NCBI GenBank assembly: GCA_051881775.1
Contig: JBJEQN010000031.1
Location: 1-18,741, forward strand
Reading direction: 5' to 3'
DNA from: UMGS363 sp051881775
GTDB lineage: Bacteria > Bacillota > Clostridia > Oscillospirales > Ruminococcaceae
Length of the DNA stretch: 18,741 nucleotides
Below are positions 1-7,966 of this stretch, in pieces. The notes beneath the pieces are model-generated. The model saw only the letters and a program-made list of their open reading frames with translations, did not search any database and had not been told where the DNA came from. The translations under genes and the position numbers were made by a program. Position 1 is the stretch's first letter, and each line of letters begins with the position of its first letter.

Positions 1-334
1 CCGTTCCGCACCGCTGCATATACATCATACGGACAGATTCCATAAGAAGCTCGTCAAAAACATCTTCGCCTATCTTAAAAGGAAAAGAATTGCCGCAGCT
101 TTTCGTCTTGATAAAGTATGTACCCTTTGCGGTGACCTCCGAAAAATCACCCGTGCATACATCTTCCCCCGATGAAGCGCTGTAACGCTTTTCCGATATT
201 TTCCCTGTGAATACCACTGTGTTTTTAAGTGCGTCAACGACCTCAAATTCCGTATCGCTGCAGTTACCCCCGAAAACTGCCGTCTTTTCGGCTTTCGGCA
301 GATAACCTATCTGATTCAACATTATGCTGTCCAT
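1..334 (-). CDS. GH9-family glycoside hydrolase, N-terminal part (cut by window edge)
   Basis: This is the 5' part (111 codons) of a gene that runs off the left end of the window. The protein opens with MDSIMLNQIGYLPKAEKTAV, then an Ig-like beta domain with motifs such as KGTYFIKT and FPFKIGEDVFDELL, and ends at the edge with MMYMQRCGT. Start 'NQIGYLP..K' plus '(Y/L)QRCG' is the signature of the CelD_N Ig-like domain that precedes the catalytic (alpha/alpha)6 barrel of GH9 endoglucanases; the catalytic part itself lies outside. The ATG at 334 has GGAGGG six bases upstream. There is no signal peptide in front of NQIGY, so this copy may act in the cytoplasm, perhaps on imported oligosaccharides, unless the true start differs. 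It lies 15 bp after the lipoprotein esterase, so the two are probably co-transcribed. Family assignment rests on the N-terminal domain only. Confidence 0.8.
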   Translation of the reverse strand, partial: MDSIMLNQIGYLPKAEKTAVFGGNCSDTEFEVVDALKNTVVFTGKISEKRYSASSGEDVCTGDFSEVTAKGTYFIKTKSCGNSFPFKIGEDVFDELLMESVRMMYMQRCGT

Positions 335-349
335 AAAATCCCCTCCGGA

Positions 350-1258
350 TTATGTCTTTATCACTTCTCTTAGCAAAAAATCTGTAATATTATCTTCAAG
401 AAAAGCCATCTGTTCATCGTTATCAAGCCAGAAATGACTGTTTCCCGGCATTGTTTTCATTTCTCCACGGTCGCCAAGCTGAGATAAAAAGGTCTCTGCG
501 TCCGACAGAGGGTTAATATCGTCCGCTTCGCCGTGAAGAATAAGGCATTTAACGCTTTCATCTCCCGAGCAGGCGGCTTTGTCATAAAAAAGCCTGTTTC
601 CGCTTATGGAGATAACGGCTTTAATGCCGCTTTTGTCCACGTTTTTTTCGTCTGTGAGGAAGTTGCTGAAATAGAAGTTATCCACTATCTCTGCGCCTGA
701 GGAATATCCGCCGAGGGCTATCCTGCCGCTGTCCATTCCGTAGGTCTCCGAGTTTTCACGGACCCATTCTATTGCGGAGGCAACGTCCTCTGCGGCATTT
801 TTCATTGTTTCGTTAAAAGCGCCTGTCGCTTCCCATTCGGGGTCAAGACGGTAATCGGCGGAAATGCACACATAACCCTTATGCGCAAATTCCGAAGCAA
901 GCACCGCAACAGGCTCCCAGCTTTCGTCCTTTCCCCCCGTGTACATTCCGCCCCCGTGGACCCATATTATTACGGGACGTTTTGTTTCCGTATCACCCAC
1001 AGGGCTGTAAACATCAAGCTTTAGTTCGGTGTCCGTCTGCTTGCAGTCTTTTTTTACAGCGTAAACAATATCCTTTTTCACCGTAATATCCTCAAAAATA
1101 TTTTCGGCATAGTCCGCCGCTTTTTCTGTGCCTGCGGTCGTTTCGGAAATAATTTCCGTGCTGCTGTCCGTGCTGTTTTGTGAACCGCTGCATCCGCCTG
1201 TAAACACGGGAGCCATAAGCGCAAGTACGCATACCGCAATGAGCTTTCTGCTTTTCAT
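350..1258 (-). CDS. Lipoprotein alpha/beta-hydrolase esterase (HGGG/hormone-sensitive-lipase-like)
   Basis: A 302-aa protein with a lipoprotein signal peptide (MKSRKLIAVCVLALM...TGGC, Cys23 as predicted lipidation site) and a Ser/Thr/Glu-rich linker to about residue 60. The hydrolase domain shows the oxyanion-hole HGGG at 101-104, the nucleophile elbow GYSSG with Ser186, acidic residues Asp246/Asp247 after LHGEA, and His275 in GNSHFW, which together give a full catalytic triad. This is the carboxylesterase pattern of the hormone-sensitive-lipase/acetyl-esterase type. I chose ATG 1258 because AAAGGA precedes it by nine bases and the signal peptide begins there; an in-frame upstream extension to 1378 would cover the promoter. 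Being next to a GH9 gene, it may de-esterify plant polysaccharides or their oligomers at the cell surface. The substrate is inference. It is preceded by a MerR-type promoter. Confidence 0.85.
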   Translation of the reverse strand: MKSRKLIAVCVLALMAPVFTGGCSGSQNSTDSSTEIISETTAGTEKAADYAENIFEDITVKKDIVYAVKKDCKQTDTELKLDVYSPVGDTETKRPVIIWVHGGGMYTGGKDESWEPVAVLASEFAHKGYVCISADYRLDPEWEATGAFNETMKNAAEDVASAIEWVRENSETYGMDSGRIALGGYSSGAEIVDNFYFSNFLTDEKNVDKSGIKAVISISGNRLFYDKAACSGDESVKCLILHGEADDINPLSDAETFLSQLGDRGEMKTMPGNSHFWLDNDEQMAFLEDNITDFLLREVIKT

Positions 1259-1292
1259 ATTATCATATCCTTTCATCAAAGCTGTTACGGAC

Positions 1293-1323
1293 AGTATAAA
1301 CTCTGATGTAAGAAGAGAGTCAA
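1293..1323 (-). promoter_or_regulatory. MerR-type promoter/operator for the esterase-GH9 unit
   Basis: Reading the minus strand, TTGACT (1318-1323) and TATACT (1293-1298) are separated by 19 bp rather than the usual 17. The spacer carries a dyad, ACTCT...AGAGT, with the arms overlapping the -35 side and the -10 side. A 19-bp spacer with an inverted repeat is the hallmark of promoters untwisted by MerR-family activators. The merR-like gene ends just upstream (1379). The predicted start is about 28 nt before the esterase ATG. Confidence 0.7.
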
Positions 1324-1378
1324 GGGGTTTTGAAAAAATCGTGATACTGCACATGGGAGTGCTTGGGATTTTGTGCAA

Positions 1379-2167
1379 TTATTCAATAGGTATCTGTATT
1401 TCCGTAAGCCATTGCTCAACGGAATCCACGTTCCACATACCGTCTATGTAACGCTCTCTCGGAGCGCCACAGGGCTTGCAGCCGCTTTTGTTTATCCAGT
1501 CATAAAGATAAGCAAAGGCTGCGCCGATGTATTTGTTTGAGCCTTTGAAGTAAAGACAGGCGGCACGGCAGCCCTCCAGACGTTTCAGCACCGTTCCGTC
1601 AGGCTCTCTTTTGCAGGGCGCAACCGCCATACTGTATTCTACCGTCATATTTTCGGAGCGGTACTCGTTGTCGAGATATGTAAGAAAGCAGTAATCGGGA
1701 ACGGCAGTTCTCAGGTCGCTGTACCGGGTAAAAAACTCCCGTTCGGTCTCCGAAATAAAATCGTACAGCCGTGCATTGCTTTCCACCGAAGCGATTTTGG
1801 TGAATACCATACATTCGTCAATGTCCTTTACCGTTACCTCATATCCGCAGTCTGCGCTCTGCATAAGCTCCAGCCGTTTCAGCTGCATTTGCGCCTCGGC
1901 TATTTTATTTTCAAGCAGCATACGGTATTCGGCAAGATACGCCTGTCTGTCGGCACATACGGATAATTCCTTTATCTGTTCCAAAGACATTCCCATCTGC
2001 CGCAGAGAAATTATCTCCTGCAGTTCCGTAAGCTGCGAGGAAAGATAGTATCTGTAGCCCGTGTTTTTATCCGTATATGCAGGCTTGAATATGCCCTCCT
2101 TGTCATAGAAGCGGAGAGCGGCAACGGTAGTTCTCGTCAGCTTTGAAAATGTGCCTATGCTGTACAT
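1379..2167 (-). CDS. MerR-family transcriptional regulator with GyrI-like effector domain
   Basis: A 262-aa protein. Residues 1-70 are a MerR winged-helix domain (MYSIGTFSKLTRTTVAALRF, then YDKEGIFKPAY and TGYRYY), followed by the typical dimerisation helix (about 75-105, rich in Leu, Gln and Glu) and a C-terminal region of about 155 residues matching the GyrI/BmrR-type effector-binding fold in length and pattern (for example YIDGMWN near the end). Members of this group bind hydrophobic or drug-like ligands and activate promoters with long spacers. The ATG at 2167 has GGAAGG upstream; an in-frame TTG at 2203 is a weaker alternative. The gene sits directly upstream of the esterase-GH9 unit, whose promoter has the expected 19-bp spacer and dyad, so that unit is the likely target. 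The ligand is unknown. Confidence 0.88.
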   Translation of the reverse strand: MYSIGTFSKLTRTTVAALRFYDKEGIFKPAYTDKNTGYRYYLSSQLTELQEIISLRQMGMSLEQIKELSVCADRQAYLAEYRMLLENKIAEAQMQLKRLELMQSADCGYEVTVKDIDECMVFTKIASVESNARLYDFISETEREFFTRYSDLRTAVPDYCFLTYLDNEYRSENMTVEYSMAVAPCKREPDGTVLKRLEGCRAACLYFKGSNKYIGAAFAYLYDWINKSGCKPCGAPRERYIDGMWNVDSVEQWLTEIQIPIE

Positions 2168-2208
2168 TTTTTCGCACCTTCCAAAAGTTAAATTTCCGTT
2201 CAAGCAAT

Positions 2209-2237
2209 ATTATACCGCAAAAAAGTCCGATTGTCTA
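2209..2237 (-). promoter_or_regulatory. Sigma-A promoter of the merR-like gene
   Basis: On the minus strand TAGACA (2232-2237), a 17-bp spacer and a perfect TATAAT (2209-2214) lie about 40 bp upstream of the merR ATG at 2167. The promoter faces away from the phosphate operon promoter in the same 193-bp intergenic region. Confidence 0.65.
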
Positions 2238-2268
2238 CAAACCGGCGAAAAACTCGGGAAAAATCCGC

Positions 2269-2329
2269 TTTACACAGATTTTACTTTAACTTGATTTCGG
2301 ATTTTACAAAGCGGAATTATGATTATAAT
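2269..2329 (+). promoter_or_regulatory. Pho-box-like promoter of the phosphate/polyphosphate operon
   Basis: Four TTTACA-like hexamers occur with exact 11-bp periodicity: TTTACA (2269-2274), TTTACT (2280-2285), TTGATT (2291-2296) and TTTTAC (2302-2307). The last occupies the -35 position, 16 bp before a perfect TATAAT (2324-2329). Direct hexamer repeats with 11-bp spacing reaching into the -35 region are the known pattern of PhoP-activated promoters in Firmicutes. The downstream genes are phosphate-related, which supports this reading. The hexamers are AT-rich, so chance similarity cannot be excluded. Confidence 0.6.
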
Positions 2330-2360
2330 GTATGAAAATAAAGTTTTATGGAGGAAATGT

Positions 2361-4097
2361 ATGAACGAGAATGTTAAGGTGATTTTCGGACTTGTGGGCG
2401 GACTTGCAATGTTCCTTTACGGAATGAACAGCATGAGCGACGCTCTCCAGAAAGCCGCCGGGGAGAAAATGAAAAAGGTGCTGAGTTTCCTTACAAAAAA
2501 TCCGATAATGGGCGCTCTTGCAGGTGCCCTTGTTACGGCGGTTCTGCAAAGCAGCTCCGCAACAACCGTAATGGTGATAGGCTTCGTAAGCGCAGGTCTT
2601 ATGACCCTGCCCCAGGCTATTTCCGTTATTTTCGGAGCAAATATCGGTACAACAATGACGGCACAGCTTATGGCGTTTAAGATAAGCAACTATATTTATC
2701 CCATTATTTTTATCGGTTTTATCCTGTTTTTCGTAAGCAAAAGAGAAAAGATCAAAAATATAGGAATGGTAATTTTCTCCTTCGGACTTCTTTTCGAGGG
2801 TATCGAAATTATGGGCGGAGTTATGAAGCCGCTGGCAGGAAGCCCTATATTTACCGACCTTATGGGCAAGGTTTCGGAAATACCCGTGCTGGGAATACTT
2901 CTCGGCGCAGTTATGACAGTTGTGGTGCAGAGCAGCTCGGCTACAATTGCGGTGCTCCAGAACTTTGCTTCCCAGGCAGGTCCCGACGGAGTTACAAGCG
3001 TTATCGGTCTGACAGGCGCTATACCCATTCTCCTTGGCGATAACATCGGTACGACCATCACCGCTCTGCTCGCCTCTATCGGTCAGTCCAAAAATGCAAA
3101 GCGCACAGCTATCGCACACAGCACCTTCAACATCAGCGGCAGCATACTTTTTGCGTTCCTTATTCCTGTGCTTGCAAAATTCGTGCAGTTTATTTCCCCC
3201 AAGGGCAACGAGGTTGACGTTATCGCAAGGCAGATAGCAAACGCACACACTACCTTCAACATTGTCTGCACGCTGATATGGCTGCCCCTTATCCCCTTAA
3301 TGGTGAAGATAGTGACCTTTATCGTCAAGGGCGAGGACAAGAATATTTTTGCGGATTCAAAGCCCAGGTTCCTTGACGAAAAACTTATTGCACAGCCTGT
3401 TGCGGCAATGTTTCTTGTGTCGGAGGAAATAAGACGTCTTTCCGGCTTTGTATCGGATCTTCTTTATAAAACAAGAGCCCTTTTCGACAGCAGCAACTCG
3501 GAGGTAGTACGCACCGATTTCAGCAAGGATTACAACACGGTAAAAAATCTTCACGGCAGCATTTCCTCCTACATAACAAAAATGCTTTCAAGCGGAAATC
3601 TTACGGAATCCCAATCGGAGCAGACGGCAGGGCTTTTGTTTGTAACGAACAATATCGAGCGTATCTCCGACCGCTGTTATGATATGTCAGAGGTGCTTAA
3701 CGAGCTGTACGGCAGGAAAAAAGAGCTGTCAAAGGCGGCAACTGCGGAGCTTTCCGAGTGCTTCGACATTGCGGACGAGCTTTTTGAAAAGGCTATGATG
3801 TCCGTAGAAAACGGCGACAGCGAGTATCTGAAAAGAGTTTCAAAGGGCAAGGAAAAAATGCGCAAGACTCAGAAAAAGCTGAGCAAGGCGCATCTTTCAA
3901 GAGTGAAAAAGAAGGACTGCGACGCTGCCCTTACTCCCGATTATGCGCAGATACTTCACAGCCTTGACAGAATTGCGGATAACTGCATAGGCATTGCCGA
4001 AGAAGCGGCTGATAACATATCCTTCCTTGACCTGAGAGATGAAGCTCAGTCCGCAGGAGAGATAATACCCGGAGGTGCGGAATGCGTGACCGTCTGA
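2361..4097 (+). CDS. Na/Pi cotransporter family protein with PhoU-like C-terminal domain
   Basis: A 578-aa membrane protein of the NptA/YjbB (PF02690) type, which moves inorganic phosphate with sodium. It has the two inverted repeats of the family: QSSSATT at 63-69 followed by GANIGTT at 92-98, and QSSSAT at 190-195 followed by GDNIGTT at 226-232, set in about eight to nine hydrophobic segments up to residue ~330. Residues ~345-570 are soluble and helical with a PhoU-like pattern (FVTNNIERISDRC and LHSLDRIADNC), as in many bacterial members. ATG 2361 follows GGAGG at six bases; an in-frame ATG at 2319 precedes the -10 element and is unlikely. The 3' end overlaps the next gene by 16 bp. It is the first gene of the operon behind the Pho-like box. 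Some relatives export rather than import phosphate. Confidence 0.9.
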   Translation: MNENVKVIFGLVGGLAMFLYGMNSMSDALQKAAGEKMKKVLSFLTKNPIMGALAGALVTAVLQSSSATTVMVIGFVSAGLMTLPQAISVIFGANIGTTMTAQLMAFKISNYIYPIIFIGFILFFVSKREKIKNIGMVIFSFGLLFEGIEIMGGVMKPLAGSPIFTDLMGKVSEIPVLGILLGAVMTVVVQSSSATIAVLQNFASQAGPDGVTSVIGLTGAIPILLGDNIGTTITALLASIGQSKNAKRTAIAHSTFNISGSILFAFLIPVLAKFVQFISPKGNEVDVIARQIANAHTTFNIVCTLIWLPLIPLMVKIVTFIVKGEDKNIFADSKPRFLDEKLIAQPVAAMFLVSEEIRRLSGFVSDLLYKTRALFDSSNSEVVRTDFSKDYNTVKNLHGSISSYITKMLSSGNLTESQSEQTAGLLFVTNNIERISDRCYDMSEVLNELYGRKKELSKAATAELSECFDIADELFEKAMMSVENGDSEYLKRVSKGKEKMRKTQKKLSKAHLSRVKKKDCDAALTPDYAQILHSLDRIADNCIGIAEEAADNISFLDLRDEAQSAGEIIPGGAECVTV

Positions 4098-4915
4098 TAT
4101 TAAGCACCGTTCTTTGCACCGCCCTTGCGCTTTCTGCCTGTTCCGGAGAAAGCGGTCTGCCTGACTTGTCGGGAATAGGCAGTTTAAACGTTATTTCCCG
4201 TGAAGAAGGCTCGGGAACAAGAGATGAATTTGAAAATATTATCGGAACAAATGCAGGCGGAACGGACAATATCGCATTGTCCGCAGCCGAGGTATCGGAA
4301 ATGGTCGCCGCCGACGTTGATGCCATCGGCTATACCGCCTACGGAACTGCGCTTTCGGGCAATGTAAAGGCAGTTTCCGTAAACGGCGTAACGCTTACCG
4401 AGGAAAATATCGGCAGCGGAAAATATCCCCTTTGCAGAAGCTATTACCTTGCCTACAGCGGAGAGTTATCCGCCGCAGAAACGGATTTCCTTGCATATGT
4501 AATGAGCGCAGGACAGGCAATTGCAGAGGAGGAATGTTCTGCGGTAAAGAAAAGTACAAGCTTTTTGTCCGATAAGTCGTCGGGCAGCATAAAAATATGC
4601 GGTTCAACGTCCATGGCTCCGCTTATTGAAAAAATGGCGGAGGACTACAGCAGCTACAACCACAACGTTACTGTTGAAATAAGTGCAACGGATTCTTCGG
4701 ACGGGCTTAATTCGGCAATAAGGGGTGAATGCGATATTGCAATGTCCTCCCGTGAGCTGACGGATTACGAAAACGAGCTTCTTTCCAAAAAAGCTGTGGC
4801 AAGGGACGGCATTGCGGTTATCGTTAACGCAGAAAATCCCCTTAACGGTCTGACCGAAAAACAGATAAAGCAAATTTATGATAACAATGCGGAGAAATGG
4901 AGCGATCTGAAATGA
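4082..4915 (+). CDS. PstS-like phosphate-binding lipoprotein with circularly permuted order of halves
   Basis: A 277-aa lipoprotein with a clean lipobox (LSAC, Cys20). It then shows the motifs of the second half of a PstS-type binding protein: VISREEGSGTRDEF at 37-50, AIGYTAYG, a 'NGVTLTEENIGSGKYPL' stretch, and a terminal helix with FLAYVMSAGQAI. These are followed by the motifs of the first half: CGSTSMAPL beginning at ~173, SSREL at 222-226, DGIAVIVNAENPL and QIKQIYDNNAEKWSDLK at the C-terminus. In normal PstS the GSTSM half comes first and runs through 'NWSD(L/V)' straight into 'REEGSGTR'; here the chain ends at WSDLK and starts with REEGSGTR. Both halves seem complete, so the protein may bind phosphate. 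There are no pstCAB genes nearby. The start ATG has GGAGG upstream, and the TGA overlaps the ppk start (ATGA). Confidence 0.85.
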   Translation: MRDRLILSTVLCTALALSACSGESGLPDLSGIGSLNVISREEGSGTRDEFENIIGTNAGGTDNIALSAAEVSEMVAADVDAIGYTAYGTALSGNVKAVSVNGVTLTEENIGSGKYPLCRSYYLAYSGELSAAETDFLAYVMSAGQAIAEEECSAVKKSTSFLSDKSSGSIKICGSTSMAPLIEKMAEDYSSYNHNVTVEISATDSSDGLNSAIRGECDIAMSSRELTDYENELLSKKAVARDGIAVIVNAENPLNGLTEKQIKQIYDNNAEKWSDLK

Positions 4916-6999
4916 GCAAAGCGGCAGTCTGCGAAAAGCAGGTATATATGAACAGGGAAATATCCTGGCTGAAATTCAACGAGAGAGTGCTTGAAGAAGC
5001 GGAAAGCGAGAAAAATCCTCTTTGCGAAAGGCTTTCCTTCGTTTCTATCTATCAAAGCAACCTTGACGAATTTTTTATGGTAAGAGTAGGTTCTCTTATC
5101 GACCAGATGCTTCTTGACAAGAATATCCGCGAAAACAAGACGGATATGACCGCAGGAGAGCAGCTTGATGCCGTTCTTGAAAGAGTGCATAACCTTAATG
5201 AGCGCAAGGATGCCGTTTACAGCAAGCTGATGGGCAGGCTTGAAGAGCATAAGGTAAGGATAGTGAATTTCCGCAATTTAAGCAAGGCTGAAAACGAGCA
5301 TCTTGAGGAGTATTTCAATTCGGAGATAGCACCCTTCCTTTCTCCCGTTATCGTTGGTGAAAGACAGCCCTTCCCCTTCCTGAAAAACAAGGATATTTAT
5401 GCGGCAGCGGTGCTTGAAAAGAAAAGCGGCAAGAAAAAAATAGGCATTATCCCCTGCGGCAGCGGCGTTATTCCCCGTCTTATCGAGGTGGGAAAGGACA
5501 GCGGTACATATATCCTTTCCGAGGAGCTTATCCTGCACTTTGCGCCTGCCGTTTTCAAGGAATATACCGTAAAGTCAAAATCCCTGCTGAGGGTAACGAG
5601 AAACGCCGATATTGACGCAGACGCACTTTACGATGAAGACCTTGATTACCGTGAATTTATGGCGGATATAATCAGGCAGAGAAAAAGGCTCTCCCCCGTC
5701 CGTCTTGAGCTTTCAAGAGAGCTTGACGAAGAAATAGTTGAGAAGCTGTGCGGATATATGGATATTGAGCGGAAGTATGTTTTCCGCAACATATCTCCCC
5801 TTGACCTGTCCTTTGTGTTTGAACTGCAGGACAGGCTCCGTCAGAAGTCCGAGCTTTTCTATCCCAAGAGGATACCCCAGAAGTCTGCGCAGTTTACCGA
5901 CGGAAAGCCTGTTCTTGAACAGATAAAGGAGGGTGACAAGCTCCTTGCTTACCCCTTTGACAGCATAAAGCCCTTTCTTAATATGCTCCACGAAGCGGCT
6001 GCGGACAAGGACGTTGTTTCCATAAAAATGACACTGTACAGAGTTGCCAAAAACAGCGAGGTGGTAAACGCACTTATCGAAGCTGCGGAAAACGGCAAGG
6101 ACGTACTTGTGCTTGTTGAGCTTAAAGCAAGGTTTGACGAGGAAAACAACATTGAATGGTCACGCCGTCTTGAAGCTGCAGGCTGTACGGTCATATACGG
6201 ACTTAACGGCTTTAAGGTGCATTCCAAGCTGTGCCTTATCACAAAAAGCATCAACGGAAATCCCGAATATTTCACTCAGATAGGCACGGGAAATTACAAC
6301 GAAAAGACCGCCCGTATCTATACCGACCTTTCACTTATGACCGCCGACAGCATTATCGGAAGAAACGCAAACGATGTTTTCAACGCTCTTGCTTCCGATA
6401 CAACAGTAAAGACCTCGGCAGACCTTCTTGTTGCACCAAACTGTCTGCAAAACAGGGTAACGGAAATGATAGAGGAGCAGATTAAACTTGCCGAAAACGG
6501 TGAAGAAGCCTATATCGGCGTTAAGATAAACTCCCTTACCGACAAGACCATAATCGACGGACTTATCAAGGCTTCAAAGGCAGGCGTGAAGATAGAGCTT
6601 GCGGTAAGAGGCATATGCTGCCTTATCCCGGGAGTTCCCGGCGAAACGGAAAACATAAGGGTAATAAGCGTTGTTGGACGTTTCCTTGAACATTCACGCA
6701 TCTACATTTTCGGCAGGGGCGAAGCGGCAAAAATTTATATTGCTTCTGCTGATTTTATGACAAGAAACACCCTCCGCAGAGTTGAAGTTGCAGCGCCCCT
6801 TTACGATGAACGCATAAGAGAGCAGATAGTTTATATGTTTGGTAAAATAATGTCGGACAACGTTCAGGCAAGAGAGCTTTGCAGCGACGGAAATTATGTC
6901 CGTGTGGAAAATGACGAAGAAAAGGTCAACAGTCAGGAGCATTTTTACGATATGGCATACGAACAGGCGCAGGCTGCGGAAAAAAGCAGCGGTAAATGA
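4912..6999 (+). CDS. ppk1: Polyphosphate kinase PPK1
   Basis: A 695-aa protein, the usual length for PPK1, which reversibly transfers the gamma-phosphate of ATP onto polyphosphate. The N-terminal domain starts with MNREISWLKFNERVL and SNLDEFFMVRVGSL. The catalytic region has YPFDSIKPF, VVSIKMTLYRV, VELKARFDEENNI and VHSKL with His437, which corresponds to the autophosphorylated histidine (E. coli His435). It continues with IGTGNYNEKTARIYTD and EHSRIYIFGRG with His594 (E. coli His592), then ASADFMTRNTLRRVEVAAP. All key residues are present. ATG 4912 overlaps the TGA of the PstS-like gene, suggesting translational coupling; an in-frame ATG at 4897 is less likely. The gene stops directly before the CorA ATG. 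Confidence 0.96.
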   Translation: MSKAAVCEKQVYMNREISWLKFNERVLEEAESEKNPLCERLSFVSIYQSNLDEFFMVRVGSLIDQMLLDKNIRENKTDMTAGEQLDAVLERVHNLNERKDAVYSKLMGRLEEHKVRIVNFRNLSKAENEHLEEYFNSEIAPFLSPVIVGERQPFPFLKNKDIYAAAVLEKKSGKKKIGIIPCGSGVIPRLIEVGKDSGTYILSEELILHFAPAVFKEYTVKSKSLLRVTRNADIDADALYDEDLDYREFMADIIRQRKRLSPVRLELSRELDEEIVEKLCGYMDIERKYVFRNISPLDLSFVFELQDRLRQKSELFYPKRIPQKSAQFTDGKPVLEQIKEGDKLLAYPFDSIKPFLNMLHEAAADKDVVSIKMTLYRVAKNSEVVNALIEAAENGKDVLVLVELKARFDEENNIEWSRRLEAAGCTVIYGLNGFKVHSKLCLITKSINGNPEYFTQIGTGNYNEKTARIYTDLSLMTADSIIGRNANDVFNALASDTTVKTSADLLVAPNCLQNRVTEMIEEQIKLAENGEEAYIGVKINSLTDKTIIDGLIKASKAGVKIELAVRGICCLIPGVPGETENIRVISVVGRFLEHSRIYIFGRGEAAKIYIASADFMTRNTLRRVEVAAPLYDERIREQIVYMFGKIMSDNVQARELCSDGNYVRVENDEEKVNSQEHFYDMAYEQAQAAEKSSGK

Positions 7000-7914
7000 A
7001 TGGTAATATATAAACTTGGTGAACGTCCCGAACAGATAGAAGCGGAGCAGCTTGAAGCGGAGAGGTGTCCTGCCGTTATCCTTGCGTCCGCTTCGGGTGC
7101 ATCTGAGGCGCTGAAGCTGTCGGGCATAGATTATGACGGCGAGCTTTCTCTTGACAGCATCGCATTTTCCAAAATTGAAACGCAGAATGATTTTCTTATG
7201 GGAACGCTTTGCATACCCAAGCTGCTGGACGTTGCAGGGAGCAGATATAAAATAATGCTTTTCATAAACCGCCGCAGCTTTGTTATGATCGACAACTATA
7301 ATTTTTCGCTGAATATGGTAAGGCGTATACTTAACGGCTCTGCGGCGCAGAAACTGACGGTACAGCGCACGGTATGCAGCTATTTTTCCCAGCTTATGCA
7401 GCGTGATACGGAGCTTCTTATCCAGCACGAACAGAAGATAATGCAGCTTGAAGAAAGGGTATCCGACGGCAGAACAGACGGTTTTTCGGAAAGCATTACG
7501 CCCATAAGGAAAGAACTCCTTGTCCTGCGGAGCTATTACGACGAGCTTCGGGATATGGGCAAGGAGCTTGAACAGGACGAGAACGAGCTGTTTGATAAAA
7601 AGCAGAGAAAATACTTCGGCACCATTTTCGACCGTGCCGACAGGCTTATGAACCGCACGGTATATCTTCTTGAATACGCAGGACAGGTTCGTGACGCATA
7701 TCAGGCACAGACAGACGCAAAGCAGAACAGCAATATGACCTTCCTTACGGCAATATCCACTATATTTTTTCCGCTGACCCTGATAACAGGCTGGTACGGA
7801 ATGAATTTTGAACATATGCCCGAGCTTGAAAACGGTTATCCCTGGATAATCGGACTTAGCATTGCTGTGGTGATAATATGTATCATTATTTTCAAGTGGA
7901 AAAAGATGCTTTGA
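7000..7914 (+). CDS. CorA-family divalent cation (Mg2+) transporter
   Basis: A 304-aa protein with the CorA layout: a soluble alpha/beta N-terminal domain, a long stalk of charged helices (about 120-240), a first membrane helix (TFLTAISTIFFPLTLITGWY), the signature Gly267-Met268-Asn269 within YGMNF, a short acidic loop (EHMPELENGYP) and a second membrane helix ending in the basic tail KWKKML. GMN is the selectivity filter of CorA Mg2+ channels. The ATG follows the ppk stop codon with no gap and only a weak purine-rich site, so expression probably depends on translation of ppk. Since polyphosphate is held as a Mg2+ salt, supply of the counter-ion is a reasonable role here, but this is inferred. 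Transport of Co2+, Ni2+ or Zn2+ is an alternative. Confidence 0.9.
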   Translation: MVIYKLGERPEQIEAEQLEAERCPAVILASASGASEALKLSGIDYDGELSLDSIAFSKIETQNDFLMGTLCIPKLLDVAGSRYKIMLFINRRSFVMIDNYNFSLNMVRRILNGSAAQKLTVQRTVCSYFSQLMQRDTELLIQHEQKIMQLEERVSDGRTDGFSESITPIRKELLVLRSYYDELRDMGKELEQDENELFDKKQRKYFGTIFDRADRLMNRTVYLLEYAGQVRDAYQAQTDAKQNSNMTFLTAISTIFFPLTLITGWYGMNFEHMPELENGYPWIIGLSIAVVIICIIIFKWKKML

Positions 7915-7966
7915 ATGAAATTTGGAGTGTGGAGAGTGAAGAGTGAAGTGTGGAAAGTGGAATTAA

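Noticed and set aside
2346..3248. A 300-codon open frame on the minus strand
   Set aside because: It lies wholly inside the Na/Pi transporter gene, has an odd Cys/His-rich composition, and no RBS; it is a shadow frame.
4082..4915. Reading the PstS-like gene as a truncated or frameshifted remnant
   Set aside because: It has its own lipobox and RBS, both halves are complete, and its stop overlaps the ppk start in a normal ATGA; nothing suggests decay.
6694..7815. A 373-codon open frame on the minus strand
   Set aside because: It is antisense to ppk1 and the corA-like gene, both of which have full motif support; no family resemblance of its own.
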